Below, in pieces: positions 31,273 to 42,289 of a stretch of 47,967 bases of DNA. Both the position numbers and the translations under genes were made by a program. Each line of letters opens with the position of its first letter. Position 1 is the first letter of the stretch. The stretch is taken from positions 579,830-627,796 of the forward strand of contig BFEA01000313.1 of assembly GCA_003427395.1 (NCBI GenBank). Reading direction: 5' to 3'. This DNA comes from Chara braunii (Eukaryota; Streptophyta; Charophyceae; Charales; Characeae). The notes under the pieces are model-generated. The model saw only the letters and a program-made list of their open reading frames with translations, was not told the DNA's origin and did no database searches.

Positions 31273-32119
31273 AGTTAAAAAGTAGGACCGGTTGCTATAG
31301 ACAAAGGTTAAGTTTCTCTCAAAAAGTTGTCATTGCCTCACTTAGCTTAATTTTAACAAAAGAGAGATTGTGGTAATGCTCGTTGCGAGATTGGTAAGCG
31401 ACTACCTTTTTTATATTGCCTTTAAGTTGATTTTAAGAGTTTTATATATATATCTATATCTATATATATATATATATGAGATTCATCTTGTATGTAATTT
31501 CGAGTCCGAGTGAGGACACTGCATCTGACTATCTACTCTTTAAGTTTGTTTCAATTTTTGTTGGATGTAAGTGAAATTCTTTTAAAGTTGGGTTGTTCTC
31601 ACATTGACGTTCACCTATCATTTTGTGTATATTAGTCAATTATGACCTATAGGGTAAGTTGTGCGAAGTCATTTGTTATAATTGAGACATGAATTTGTGG
31701 CGGTCTGAGACTTGTGAGGATGTGAAACTCGAGAGAATATGAATGTTCTTTAGGAGTCATCTGGGTATGGGTTTTGATTCCCTCGGGTTGCAAAGTCGTG
31801 CGTGCTCTTGTTGTCATTAACATTATCACCAATGTGGCCTTATGGGTTTTTCTATGTTTTATCTTAATTCACATATGAGAAAGAAAGAGTCAACAATGTG
31901 GAGTAAAAGGGTGACAAACGTGAATAAAGTGTGTCCAAACTAGAGGGTTTGAGGAAGTGAAGAAAATGTGATTATCGGTGAGATATTTCTGGGAGACTCA
32001 AAGAGTCAAAAAAATATTAAGTTATAAATGAGAGAGAGGTTATGCCTGAGGGCGGCCTGAGTGGTTAATATTTTCATTTTGACTCATCGTCAAGTGAAAG
32101 GTGTTTTAAAGCTCGTATG
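31273..32119. other. No gene recognised; TA microsatellite
   Basis: Region 3' of gag where protease and RT would be expected. None is seen. A TA/TATC run lies at 31442-31478. Confidence 0.45.
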
Positions 32120-32295
32120 AATAATCCATTGTTATGTAGGAGGATGATTGTGAGATTTTATGGTTGATTCCCCTTCAAGAGGGAATGAATCTTAATGAAT
32201 TTTCTGGATAGTCCATCCTTGAGTGGGAGGATGACTTAAATAAGTTTTATGGGTAGCTCATCCTCAAGAGGGAGGGTGAGTTAAAATTGTTTTAT
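32120..32295. repeat. Tandem hairpin array, four units of 43-47 bp
   Basis: Successive units each hold a stem-loop: AATAATCC (32120-32127)/GGATGATT (32142-32149), one mismatch; ATTCCC (32167-32172)/GGGAAT (32181-32186); CATCCT (32214-32219)/AGGATG (32228-32233); CTCATCCTC (32257-32265)/GAGGGTGAG (32272-32280), one G-T pair. Spacers share a TTTTATGG-like tail. Stem sequence differs between units while pairing is kept. Confidence 0.75.
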
Positions 32296-32354
32296 GGAGT
32301 AAAGGTTTTATCCTCGGCTAAATCAACAACTCCACTTTGTTGGTTCTCAACTGC

Positions 32355-32720
32355 CGGTGGGGGTGTCATCTACGGCAGGGAAACACGTAAACTTCAGGGC
32401 CCTCTCATAATTGGCCTCTTGGTTGTGAGTCACATGTGGTTTTGTGAGCGACAGAGGGTAAGGAAAAAACCGTCGGAATCGACATCCCCATTTGCTTAGT
32501 CGCATAATAGCTAGTGAAAGTGTCATCTGCGGTATGAAAATCCGTCAGATTCAGGGACCCTTCACTTAATTTGTTATGGGATGCAAGCGGGTCTAGTCCT
32601 CGACAGTGATTTTCATGATTGAGCAGACTAAGTTTTGACTAATAGTCGGTGGGAGTGTCATCTGTGGCAGGAAAACGCACTTGATTTAGGGACCCTCCAA
32701 TCGGCTTTAGTTTTGGTTGA
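32355..32720. repeat. Diverged tandem repeat of about 150 bp, three units
   Basis: GTGTCATCTRYGGYA...GAAAAYRCG...TTCAGGGACCCTYC recurs near 32365, 32520 and 32664, a step of about 145-155 bp. No coding function is seen. Confidence 0.65.
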
Positions 32721-33639
32721 AGGTGGCGTTGTCAACGAGTGTGAAACTTTTGAGAAATAAAAACATTGAGTTTTTATTTGAAGGAAGGATTATGAGAGCT
32801 TGCTCATTGAGCAAAACGTATGGGTGGGATTGACAAAGTGTGTGGCGAAAGTGAAGAACCCTCCTTATAAATGTCAGAATTATGGACAAAAGGGTTATTT
32901 ATTTTGAGGACTTAGTAAATACCCCTACCTATTTAGCTTTATGAATGATTAAAATGAATGACTTCTACGTAGTAATAATGGCTGTAAGGATGGGCTTAAC
33001 GGGGCCCAACCGAAAAGATATATTTATGACATGCACAACAAACTCAATTAGTCTAACCTCTAGTTAGCTGTGATAATCTCCTCGATGTGGTGATCTTTTA
33101 AGGAAGAGCTTGAAAAGGGTGTATGATTAAGTTGGGTTTGAATAATCGTCATGTGAAAGAAAAAATATTAAATAAGGATTAAAATTTTGAATCATAAACC
33201 ACTACCGAGTTTGAGTTTTGGCGGCAAAAATGTTATCTGAGTGCGCAACGCGATAAAATATCGTTCAGAGGGACCGGGGATTGTGTAGTCCTAAGTTTGA
33301 CTTTGGCTGGTTTCCTGTCTGCGATTATAATCGGTGGAAGTGGCTTTGTCCACTTTGTTAAATTAAAGGTCAAAACGTGTCACTGCCTAGCTGATTATTC
33401 GACTATTGTAGATTCTTATTCTGGTTAGGAATTAAATGAGATTTTTTTTAGCACTCATATTTACCTGGTTTGTTTTGAGGAATTAAGACTTAGAATTGAT
33501 ATAACTTAATGACCGTTTTAGTCAAGTCAGTTGTATCAGAAATTTATTGTATACTTTTCTTTGAGGGTATGTTTAAACGGTATGTGGATTGGACGCCCGG
33601 TGCGACGGGGGCGTCGCTTAATACAGTCCGAAAATACAA
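32721..33639. other. No gene recognised
   Basis: AT-rich sequence without usable ORFs or motifs. Confidence 0.4.
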
Positions 33640-33745
33640 CTTATAACACGAGTATGGAATGACGCAGTTGCGAAACACGGTGAAGTACAGTGAAGCGCAA
33701 TAAGAATACAGTACTTGCTACAAAAACACGATATGAGATGTCGTA
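33640..33745 (-). repeat. Inverted repeat arm, partner at 25805-25905
   Basis: The reverse complement matches 25805-25905 (GTGAAGCGCAATAAGAA, ACACGGTGAAGTACAGT on the plus strand here). About 7.8 kb separates the arms. Confidence 0.7.
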
Positions 33746-34395
33746 ACAAACACCCTTACAAGGGTACTCGCCGTCATTTTTAAAGGTCGTACAGGGTGCG
33801 TCCTTGATCAACGTGATATGTTGATGGGTTAAATCCCGCCAGGGCGCTCGCCTCGGCAACCTCGCTCTTGGTAAGACTCCGAGTCGAATACGAACGAGTT
33901 AGAGAGTGTGTGGAGCATGCATTATTGCGTCACACAGTGAGATGGCCATTTGGTAAGTAACAATTCCAGGCCGGCAGGAGGCGCCAGAGCCATAGGATCC
34001 GGTTACCTTATTTGTAGTTTCCAATTTGGTTATAATTTTTTTTTATTTTATAAAAACTAACTTTACTCAACGAACCGGATTAGCCTCTGGTAGGGTGCGT
34101 TGCAAAGAAGATAAAGACCCTACCTTGAGCACACATATTAAGAATGTGTTTGGCGACTCATGAAAGGGCGCGGCATTGGCAAACCTAGTATGGGGTAAAG
34201 TCGAAAGTTCGGCAAAATATGTCGAGTGCCCAATGACCAGGATGCCGGATAGCTATGATCCTAGGCGCGTGCGGTGTTTCGGCGTCTTTTGATGGCCAGG
34301 GAGTTGGCTGGTAGGCCAAGGTGAAGGCCTGGTTTATGCAGGTAGGACCAATTACGGTTCCGCAACTATTCATATGCAGACTCGTGCCTACCTAG
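33746..34395. other. No gene recognised
   Basis: Short frames only; a T-rich run at 34037-34060. Nothing assignable. Confidence 0.35.
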
Positions 34396-34694
34396 CTCAG
34401 CCTTGGGCCTAGTTCTATTGGTTACGGTACTGGACTTTCAAGCGACAAGGTTTGGGGTTCGAGGTCAGCAAACGGCGATGGAGTAGAGGAGCGAGACCGA
34501 CTGACACTGAGGGGTCAAGAGTCTTAAGGGACTATCCTTCTTGGTTTTGTCGGACGGGCCCGAGCCTAGGACCGACTGGCACGACCAAGAGGGCGTCGGC
34601 AGGTCCTCGTCCTCTTGAATTCTACTATTTTTATTTTGTTGATTTATTTTTATTTTTATTTATTTTATTTTATTTTATTTTATTTTATTTTATT
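34396..34694 (+). mobile_element. tRNA-derived SINE-like element
   Basis: TAGTTCTATTGG at 34410-34421 fits the RNA polymerase III A box (TRGYNNANNNGG). GGTTCGAGGTC at 34456-34466 fits the B box (GGTTCGANTCC) in ten of eleven positions. The 46-bp spacing between starts is that of a tRNA gene. The intervening arms do not fold into a good anticodon stem, so this is a tRNA-derived head and not a working tRNA. About 150 bp of unrelated body follows, then a T-rich tail of repeated TTTTA (34626-34694), typical of a SINE 3' end. Target-site duplications were not identified, so exact ends are approximate. Confidence 0.55.
34626..34694. repeat. TTTTA pentamer repeat
   Basis: TTTTA/TTTAT repeats forming the 3' tail of the SINE-like unit. 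Confidence 0.9.
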
Positions 34695-35090
34695 CTTTCT
34701 TAAGTTCCCGTCTGTTGACCAGTTCGGAAACTGGCTCCGGGACCGGCGGCGAAGAAGTACAGCGGAAGCAGGATGAAAATAACTTTCGAGTGCCTGAAAT
34801 TGCCGACCAAGAAAAGGATGGAGGAAAGTCGTGCATCCTCGTCTAGGCAGGGTGAATGGCGACTGCGTTGTCGTTCGCCTTGCTTGAACGCAAGGGTGTG
34901 TGCCAATATTGGGCCATCGTGACCAGCATTGGAGTGGGGAGCTATTAGAGCACTCACCAATGGCCGTCTTGACAGTCGATGACCTTGAGCATGAGCCTCT
35001 TTTGGGTGAGCCATAGGGGTTTTGCGTGTCCGGGTTGCTAGCGAAAATCCCTTATCCCTGCTCATTTTGATACATAGACTATAGGGTTCG
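34695..35090. other. No gene recognised
   Basis: GC-rich sequence with overlapping frames on the minus strand but no family motif. Confidence 0.35.
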
Positions 35091-35265
35091 ACGTGCATGT
35101 GAGCCAGTGGATGTTTAGCCCACTAGACGGAGGAACGATGAGTGGCAAAATTCCTCGTGCAGCCTGCAGGTGCACCGTCCTCCAGCCACGATCTGTCGAG
35201 GATGGGTTTTGAGTGTGAGCACGCCCATTGTGGCCCAAAGGATCGTGAGCTATGCCTGGGCAGGG
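35091..35265 (+). repeat. Dispersed repeat (GAGTGTGAGCAYGCCC family), copy 2
   Basis: Matches 23819-24000 (GTGCATGTGAGCC, CACGATCTGT, TTTTGAGTGTGAGCACGCCC, GGATCGTGAGCTATG). Confidence 0.65.
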
Positions 35266-36569
35266 CACAGCCAGGCAGGCATCCTGGTAAGGGCTCACAG
35301 TGAGATTGACATATAGGCCGTACTCACACCAAGACGTTTTTTGGATGTATTTGACTGCAATTACAACTGGAGCTTGGCCTAGAAGGTCCTAATGCGAGTA
35401 TGCCCTGTGTGATATGCAGAGCCACGAGTAGCAAGTTTTTTCCCAGCAGGCCATTTGTTGGACTATGGTATAGAGGTGAGAGACTAATGGAACCAGCCAA
35501 CAACCAGTTCCCCTCGCAGTGGCCCACAACAAAACTCACGTGCAAGTCGTTCTTCTGACCTTGGTATAGGGCCAAAGGCTTATTGAGCCTGCTGGTAGCC
35601 GGTTCCCTTCGAAGTTGCGCTCAGAGTGGCTGGAACAGTCGGGCTGCGCTGTGTCGTCGCTGCGCTAAGTATCAGTGGGGGGGAAAGAGGCATCGGCAAG
35701 ATTGAGGAAGAAGACGAGAGAGAGGAGAAGAGAAAGGGTAGGAAAGGAGACGGCGACGGGAATAAGGAGGACGACGAAGAGAGGAATGGGATTGATAAGA
35801 GAAGTGGGCTGTAAGGCAGCGGTGAAGGCGAGTGAGAGGAGAGATGGAGCAGACAAAGGGAGGTGCGTGAACCTGGTCGGAATTAGGACTGGATACGAGA
35901 GAACATGTGGAAAAAATGGGTATGGCGGAACGGAAGGAACCATAACTTACCCGTTTTCTGACGGAACGAGCCAAGAAGAAGGTGAGTACCAAGGTTTTGG
36001 GGGAGGGCGAACTCGAATCTGCAGTCGGATTAGGCAAAGAAGTAGTATAGGAGGAGTTAGAAGAGGAGTGTGCGTGGGGGAGCCGAGGAGGAAAGGAAAA
36101 AGGAAAAAGAGGGAGTGAAAGTGACGTATCTCCGTCATTCCTTAATCGTTTTAGATGATCTAAGAGGCAAAGTAGGGGTTTTCAGGTGCTGCAAGCTAAG
36201 AGGTGCTGTAGGTTTTTGCTATAGGAGACTGGTTTGGCCGGTATGGATAACAGGAACTCCGCGAGAGGTATTTTCCACTCGGTAGGAAGTGCTCGTTTCC
36301 CGTCATTTGCGGGGTAGGATTGGGTAAGGAAAAGTTTGAGGCCAAGGATTGGGAATGTTGTGACCCTGATTTTGTGTTTAGATTGGGCAGGAGTATTACT
36401 GGCCATTATCAGGCCTGTAGCCGTTTGCTCGACCATGGTTATTGGGAACCGAGTGAACCTGGTCGGAAGCTTGGCCAAGTGCATCAAGAAAAGAAGAGTA
36501 GCAGGAGAAAACTTACCTATCTCGGGCAGCTTCCTACAAGGGATATCCGGATGTGTCTGCATGCATTGT
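35266..36569. other. Purine-rich sequence, no gene credited
   Basis: Overlapping Arg/Glu/Lys-rich frames on the plus strand (35675-36118) and Pro/Ser/Leu-rich frames on the minus strand reflect strand composition bias. GTGAACCTGGTCGGAA recurs near 35868 and 36449, suggesting an old internal duplication. No domain is recognised. Confidence 0.4.
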
Positions 36570-36587
36570 AAAAAAAAAAAAAAAAAA
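36570..36587. repeat. Poly-A tract
   Basis: Run of 18 A. Confidence 0.9.
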
Positions 36588-36912
36588 GAATTATTTTCGT
36601 TCTGCACCCCTGACGAGGACACGCTTGAGGTGCAAGGATGAGGCGATGCGATTGGTCATGTTCATCTTCAACGTCGATACCTGCCTTGTTCATGTCATCC
36701 CCGACGCTGCCTCCTCATTTTGATCGCAGACTCGCCGAGCTCTAATTTTTCATGGGGATCATCGACTCAAAGCCTTCGCTATGATTCATGACCTTCACAC
36801 TATTAGTAGTCTTATGCACTTCCGGAGGCCATAACCGTTATGCACTTTCTCATTACGTTGTTGATGACACAAGCAGATTGAACCTGGCCTAGGCCTCGAG
36901 CAAGGTACGTGG

Positions 36913-36998
<86 letters not shown>
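36913..36998. repeat. Compound CA/GA microsatellite
   Basis: A CA run (36914-36942) directly joined to a GA run (36945-36998). Confidence 0.97.
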
Positions 36999-37002
<4 letters not shown>

Positions 37003-37109
37003 AGTAGGAGGGGAGTCGTACCTTTTGAGTGGAGCGTTGCACATCCGGATAACGAAAGTAACAAGAGGACAACTGCAAGTTGGAGACATACTGGTAGAAG
37101 AACGTTGCT

Positions 37110-37185
37110 ACCTAGCCATGATCTAACAGTGAGAGCATTAAGTGTGGGTGTGCCCATTCAGACCGAAAGGTGGTGAGCTAGACGT
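37110..37185 (+). repeat. Dispersed repeat (GAGTGTGAGCAYGCCC family), copy 3
   Basis: Partial copy with AGCCATGATCT, AAGTGTGGGTGTGCCCATT and AAAGGTGGTGAGCTA. Confidence 0.55.
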
Positions 37186-38349
37186 TAAGGCTTTCTCTCG
37201 GATCAAGAGTTGGTGTTGCTGCTACGAAAAAGTGCAGTAAGACTTTGGTCATGGGTTGTGGTTGCTGAAAGTGCCACTACCCTCGCTCAAGCCCTATTGA
37301 AAGTGTCACCAGCCCGCTGCGCTAGTATGTTTCAGACTTACAAATAGTCTGATGATATTGCCTGAGGTCTGAGATTGAGGGAACATGTTGTTGCCACAAC
37401 AAACCACTGAGAGGTTACGTACTATGGTATGAAGTGGTGCCTTCGGCCCGATGCTATGTGGGCAAGAGGTCAGCTATCTTGTATGTCACCTTCAGCGTCG
37501 CCTTAATTGGGGCTGATGCATGATGACGGGGTGGGAGTGCCTGGAGCTCCGATAAAAGTTGTAGTTGGGATTTTGGTGGGAAAGAAAACTTGGTAGTTGA
37601 TGAGGCAATGTTGGGGCAAATACCCTGACAAGTTTGCCGGGGATTTTCAACGTCGGACGTTGTCCGACTCTTTTGTTGAGTTGAAGGGCTTGATGGGAGT
37701 GACATTTGCCAAAAGTTTATTCAAACCTGACCATGACTGAGAATTTTTTTTTTGAGTTTGGTGTCGTTGACGTCCAATCGAAACAGTGGGAGTCGGCAGT
37801 ATGGCCTGTCATCCACGGTTCCCGATAAGGCTGCAGGGGCATGCGATCGGCGGGAGCATTAGTATAGACTTATACTATCGGAAAGAGTGTTGTGCGCCAT
37901 AATTCGTAGGTGTGCTGAGTTTTTTATGCCGTGTCGTGTATATGGCGGCGGCATGAGTGCCGTGCCGCTAGACGGTCGCCGTGCCGATGGCGATGCGGCT
38001 GGTCGACGGTGGGGAAACGGTAGGTAAAGCCTACTAAGACTTTTTGGGGTGGCCTGCTGGCGGCAACTCTCCATACAGAAGAACTACTAGTCTAACTCCC
38101 GTAGTAGGAGCTAGCCTAGTAGGTACTACAACAGACTTTCACCCAGCAGGTGCTGGGATCAAGCCCGACGACAATATCATCGGACTAACTCATTTTGGAA
38201 CTGCCCCATGTAACGAGCGCGGTCGTTTTTCGGCCGTTCGATCGCTAGATCGTATGACCAGGAACAGCCGTGCCGATCGTTGCTGGCCGCTGCGCAAGGA
38301 AGACACACATAAATCGAAAAATAGTCCAAAAACTTTTCTCGTCGTGGAT
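37186..38349. other. No gene recognised
   Basis: Mixed sequence; frames such as 38044-38442 show no family motif. Confidence 0.35.
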
Positions 38350-38835
38350 CCCGGACAGGGGCCGAACTCAGGTCTGTGTCTCAGCAGTTTGTGGGGGGCT
38401 GCCAGGGCCCACGGACTGCCTTGCATTGCTGGCAAGATATGAAGGGGAGGGCAGCAACTGTGAAAAAGGGTGCAGCCCCGTTCACCTACCTGCATCTGGA
38501 TTCGAACTTAAGTTTGTGTTTCAATAGTTCATGGGTGTCCAATGGCACCGTGAACTGCCCTGCCTCATTGGCAAGGCCAAGCTGCAGCAAGGGAAAGCCC
38601 CTTTTCATTAGGATTCGAACTCAGGTTTGTATTTCAGCAGTTCGTGGGTATACAACGAATTTGAAGTGGCCATTGGCTTATGCCAATGGAAAAAAAGAGA
38701 AAAAAAGAATAAAAAAATACAGGGCACTACAACATTAGTGTGAGTATGAGGTGTGAGGCAGTTGATGCCTCACGAGAGATTTGCCCTGTCTCGTTGGCAA
38801 GGCAAATGGAAAAAAAAAAAAAAAAAAAAAAAAAA
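38350..38835. repeat. Hairpin-bearing repeat cluster with poly-A
   Basis: Three diverged units near 38352, 38498 and 38610 share GATTCGAACTCAGGTTTGT, TTTCAGCAGTTCGTGGG and a TGCCCTG...TTGGCAAGGC segment. A fourth, weaker unit lies near 39064-39150. Perfect hairpins occur at 38670-38689 (CCATTGGC/GCCAATGG) and 38753-38773 (GTGAGGCA/TGCCTCAC). On the minus strand, AGTTCGAATCC resembles a Pol III B box. The cluster ends in a 26-base poly-A run (38810-38835). Confidence 0.6.
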
Positions 38836-39162
38836 GGGTTCAAAGCTTCGAAGGGGGAAAAGTTATTTTTCTTGATTTTTTTGGTTTGCGCCAGCATCTT
38901 TTTGGTGGCCGAAATGATTTTTTCTAACTTTGAATTTGTTTCGGTGGATGTGTGGGCTCCTAACCCATACGCTTGATTTTTTTCAGATTTTTTTTATTTA
39001 GCGAGTTTTTAATTAAAAATCTTCAAAATTGGGGTACTTTTTGGTACCCGCACTTGATTGTCATGGGGTTTGAATTTGGGCCTGCCTTTTAGCAGGAGGG
39101 GTGGCTCAACGAACACTGTTGAGCACACCCCGCCAGCAAAGCAGGGCTGAGGAAAAACGAGG

Positions 39163-39193
<31 letters not shown>

Positions 39194-39550
39194 TTCCTTT
39201 CTTTTCTTTAATTTATTTTTCTTCCATAGCAATCAAGGGGAAGGGGAGAACAAGAGTTGGAAGGAAAGAAAACGTTGCGAATCTGTTCGCGACGTCGGGC
39301 CAGATGCAGCAGAAGAAGCATATAGGCTCTGAAGTGACAGCAGGTTGTTGAACTTCAACAGTCTGCTTGAACTGGCTTGGTGCAACCATTTGGGGCTGCG
39401 TCTGGCCAGAGGTGACGGCCAGGGGGGTTCCCTGAGCTGGGAACTTGATGTTCCTGGTAGAACATCAAGGATCTCAACCCTTAATCATAATTTTGATCCA
39501 GGGCTGCGGTCAACCCCGATTTTTGGTTGGGGGCAACAGGTTGCCTTCAA
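38836..39550. other. No gene recognised; poly-T tract
   Basis: T-rich sequence with a 26-base T run at 39163-39188 and a GGCTCAAC...GTTGAGC hairpin near 39103-39125. No ORF is credited. Confidence 0.4.
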
Positions 39551-39559
39551 CCCTTGCCC

Positions 39560-39568
39560 AGCTATAAA
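39560..39568 (+). promoter_or_regulatory. TATA-like box
   Basis: GCTATAAAAG lies in a CCCAGCTATAAAAGTTGG context, a strong match to a Pol II TATA box on the plus strand. No coding region clearly follows; the next feature is the 54-bp array. It may be a retroelement LTR promoter. Confidence 0.4.
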
Positions 39569-39837
39569 AGTTGGGCTAGCCAGCAGTAGCCTCATTCATT
39601 TGAGGTGTTGCCCACACTCTACTTGAGTGCTGGTCAGTTGGTGACAGGAGCTGCTGGAGCTGTTGAGTGAGGAGGGACTGCTGGCTGGAGGAGGAAGCAG
39701 TAGTGGAGGTCTGCACTGGAGGCTAAGAGAGGATGCTGCCATAGCCACCATCTCAACAAAGGTGGAGGTGCTCCCGGCCATAGCCGCAGCCATAGCGACG
39801 GTCGTTGGAGAGGCACCGTTGCTTTTTGCAGCAACTG

Positions 39838-40250
39838 CGGCAGCGGCGCGGAAGTGTTGCCGGACTTTTGCAGCGTCGACGGTGTTTTTTTTGGCAGCGA
39901 CGCGGAAGTGTTGCCGAACTTTTGCGGCGTCGACGGTGTTTGTTTTGGCAGCGACATGAAAGTGTTGTCGAACTTTTGCGGCGTCGACGGTGTTGTTTTT
40001 GGCAGCGACGCGGAAGTGCTGTCGAACTTTTGCGGCGTCGACTTTTTTGGTAGCGACATTAAAGTGTTGTCGAACTTTGGCGGCAGCGGCAATGCGTTTT
40101 GGATGGTGGCGCGGAAGTGCTGCCCATTTTTGTGGCAGCGGCAGTGCGTTCTAGGTAGTGGCGCGGAAGCGCTGCCCGTTTTGCACAGCGGCAACAGTAT
40201 ATTTTGGGTGGTGGCGCGAAAAGTGCTGCCCGTTTTTTGTGGTAGCAAGG
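39838..40250. repeat. 54-bp minisatellite, about eight units
   Basis: The GGAAGTG mark (or variant) recurs at 39851, 39905, 39959, 40013, 40061, 40114, 40166 and 40220. Steps are 54, 54, 54, 48, 53, 52 and 54. Units share CGAACTTTTGCGGCGTCGACGG-like and TTTGGCAGCGACGCG-like words, with CpG-rich composition. Several frames on both strands are open (plus-strand 39854-40303 with FGSD and NFCGVDG repeats, minus-strand 39634-40248), so open frame alone is not evidence of a protein. Confidence 0.9.
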
Positions 40251-41640
40251 CATTGACACAGGGGAAGTGTTCTCGAAGTGGCGGCGTGTTTTTTTTGAGC
40301 TAGTGTTGGCGTTATGTTTTTCGCATAACGCGGCGGCAACTCGTTCACGCTGGTGATGGTGTCGCGGTGATGCAGCCGTGATGGTGGGCTATTTTCTCAT
40401 GATCCGACAGTAGTGTGGATGTTGGTGCACATTTGGGATTGTACGGCAGTGATGTGTGGGCTGATGGCATGAAGAAAGTGCAGAGTGAGTGTACACGGCA
40501 GTGATTATTGGGTGTGCAACACATGCGGTTTTCTGCCAGGGCTACCTTTATTTTTTTGCAGTGCGCTGTGCAAGCGGTTTTGAGTTTTGAACCACCTTGT
40601 ATGGTGGCGATGGTGTGGGACTGCCTTGGAACCATCTGGGTCCATTTTGGGACTAGGTGGGACTTGTTGTTGTGATCGGGACCGGCATGTTGGTGTGGTT
40701 ATTGCGAGCGGACAGGGTGATTGGAGGTGGTGTGGACTTGCGATTGGTTGGGGGAACGGATTTTTGGTGAAGTGCATTGGAATTGTCTGGAACATTGGGA
40801 CCACGTGGAAACTCGATTGTGAGAACACCCTCTTCAGTTCTTTTTGTGGTCCAGCTTCCGCTGATTCGGACACTTGGTGGAAGACGCGGACTGTGGCTCA
40901 GGAGAAAGGCCACAACCTGTGGAGTTGTGAGCTGCATATTTTTCAACGGCGATTATTTTCTTCTGATTGAAATATTATCCGGTTTTCTTGAGTGAGCCGG
41001 ACCAAGCTTCACTCAAGGTCAGTTAAATGACTCATATTTTCCTTCACACTTGTGTGATCCCACACTTTGCTTGACCTTGTTCATTTTGAATGTTCGAAAG
41101 AAAATGTAGGGGAAAGTTGTGTGAGTCATGCATGTGAATGGAAAAGTCCGGCTTGAGTTTAGGATGATACTGTTTTTTTTTAACTTGTTTTCTTGGCTTG
41201 GTATGCAGGTAGGTAAAAGGATGTTTGCAAAGGAGTTTGATTTATGCCTATTTGGGAAAGGTAAAAAAAAATTGTCTTCTTTCTACCTTCCACCTGTCTG
41301 CCTGTGAAAGTGAACTTGCTGTTTTGAAGAAGATTAATTCAGTGTGCTTCGTAGAATGAATTCGATTCAAATAAAGCAGATAAGGTTAAACAGACTGAGT
41401 CTTCTCCCATGGAATGACCCTTTCTATCCCGAATGACCTCATATGCCTGTACCTGTCCAATTGATTTTTATTCTATATCTCCTTCTAATTCTTTTCGTCA
41501 AAGTTACCTTGAACTTAGGAAAAAAAATAACAAATGAAATCTACTTGGAATGGATATGTTATCCCTCTAGGAAGAATCTGGGGTGGGGGTTCGTTGCTTT
41601 AGGACTCGGCCCTGTTATCGACCTAGAATGGACCGTTCTA
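40251..41640. other. No gene recognised
   Basis: G/T-rich sequence; frames such as 40587-40970 contain no recognised motif. No repeat structure was seen. Confidence 0.35.
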
Positions 41641-41720
41641 CGGGGGGGGTACTCTGCCGATTCGGTGGAGACGACCCGACTTCTGAGATTCGAGTCTTGT
41701 GATCGGAAGAGGAGGAGGAG
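41641..41720 (+). other. Weak tRNA-like Pol III promoter pair
   Basis: CTGCCGATTCGGTGG (41656-41670) is A-box-like and GATTCGAGTCT (41691-41701) is a nine-of-eleven B-box match. The spacing (about 35 bp) is short for a tRNA. It may be a decayed tRNA-derived repeat head. Confidence 0.25.
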
Positions 41721-41858
41721 TACCCCAAACCACTTCCTAGACGGAGAGGCATGCAACACTTCAAGCAATACCTCTGATCAAGAATTATCCGCAAAGCAGT
41801 CTGTCATCCGAAAGGATTAGAATGTATGGAGACAGGTGTCAGCGCGTCTGGTCTTAAG

Positions 41859-42082
41859 TTAGCGGTAGGTTGAATGGATGACTTTCGCAACACATCTCAT
41901 CAAGTCAAAACTAAGGCAGACCGACGACCTTGTCGATTGCATCTTGGTTATTCTCGAGGCCAACTCCTCGTTAGCGGTAGGTTGAATGGATGACTTTCGC
42001 AACATATCTCATCAAGTCAAAACTAAGGCAGACCGACGACCTTGTCGATTGCATCTTGGTTATTCTCGAAGCCAACTCCACG
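41859..42082. repeat. 112-bp tandem duplication, near identical
   Basis: Two units, 41859-41970 and 41971-42082, both starting TTAGCGGTAGGTTGAATGG and differing at only a few bases. A recent duplication. Confidence 0.95.
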
Positions 42083-42289
42083 TTGGCGGATGTATGATTG
42101 TTTTGTAGTGTTCGACCTGAGATGGCCCGATTGTTTTTTTTTTAATCTTGTGTTATTAGATGTATGAGATGATGATTTGAATTCTTTCAGTTATCTTTTG
42201 GATATATGTTCCTATCGTCTACGGTCGATTCCAATTGATGTAATTATATGTGTGGTTGTTATAATTGTTTTTTCACGGTATATCTAAGG

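Noticed and set aside
34396-34480. Functional tRNA-Glu (TTC-like loop)
   Set aside because: A and B boxes fit, but the anticodon stem and acceptor do not pair; better explained as a SINE head.
35675-36118. 147-codon Arg/Lys/Glu-rich frame
   Set aside because: Composition-driven, overlapped by long frames on the other strand, no motif.
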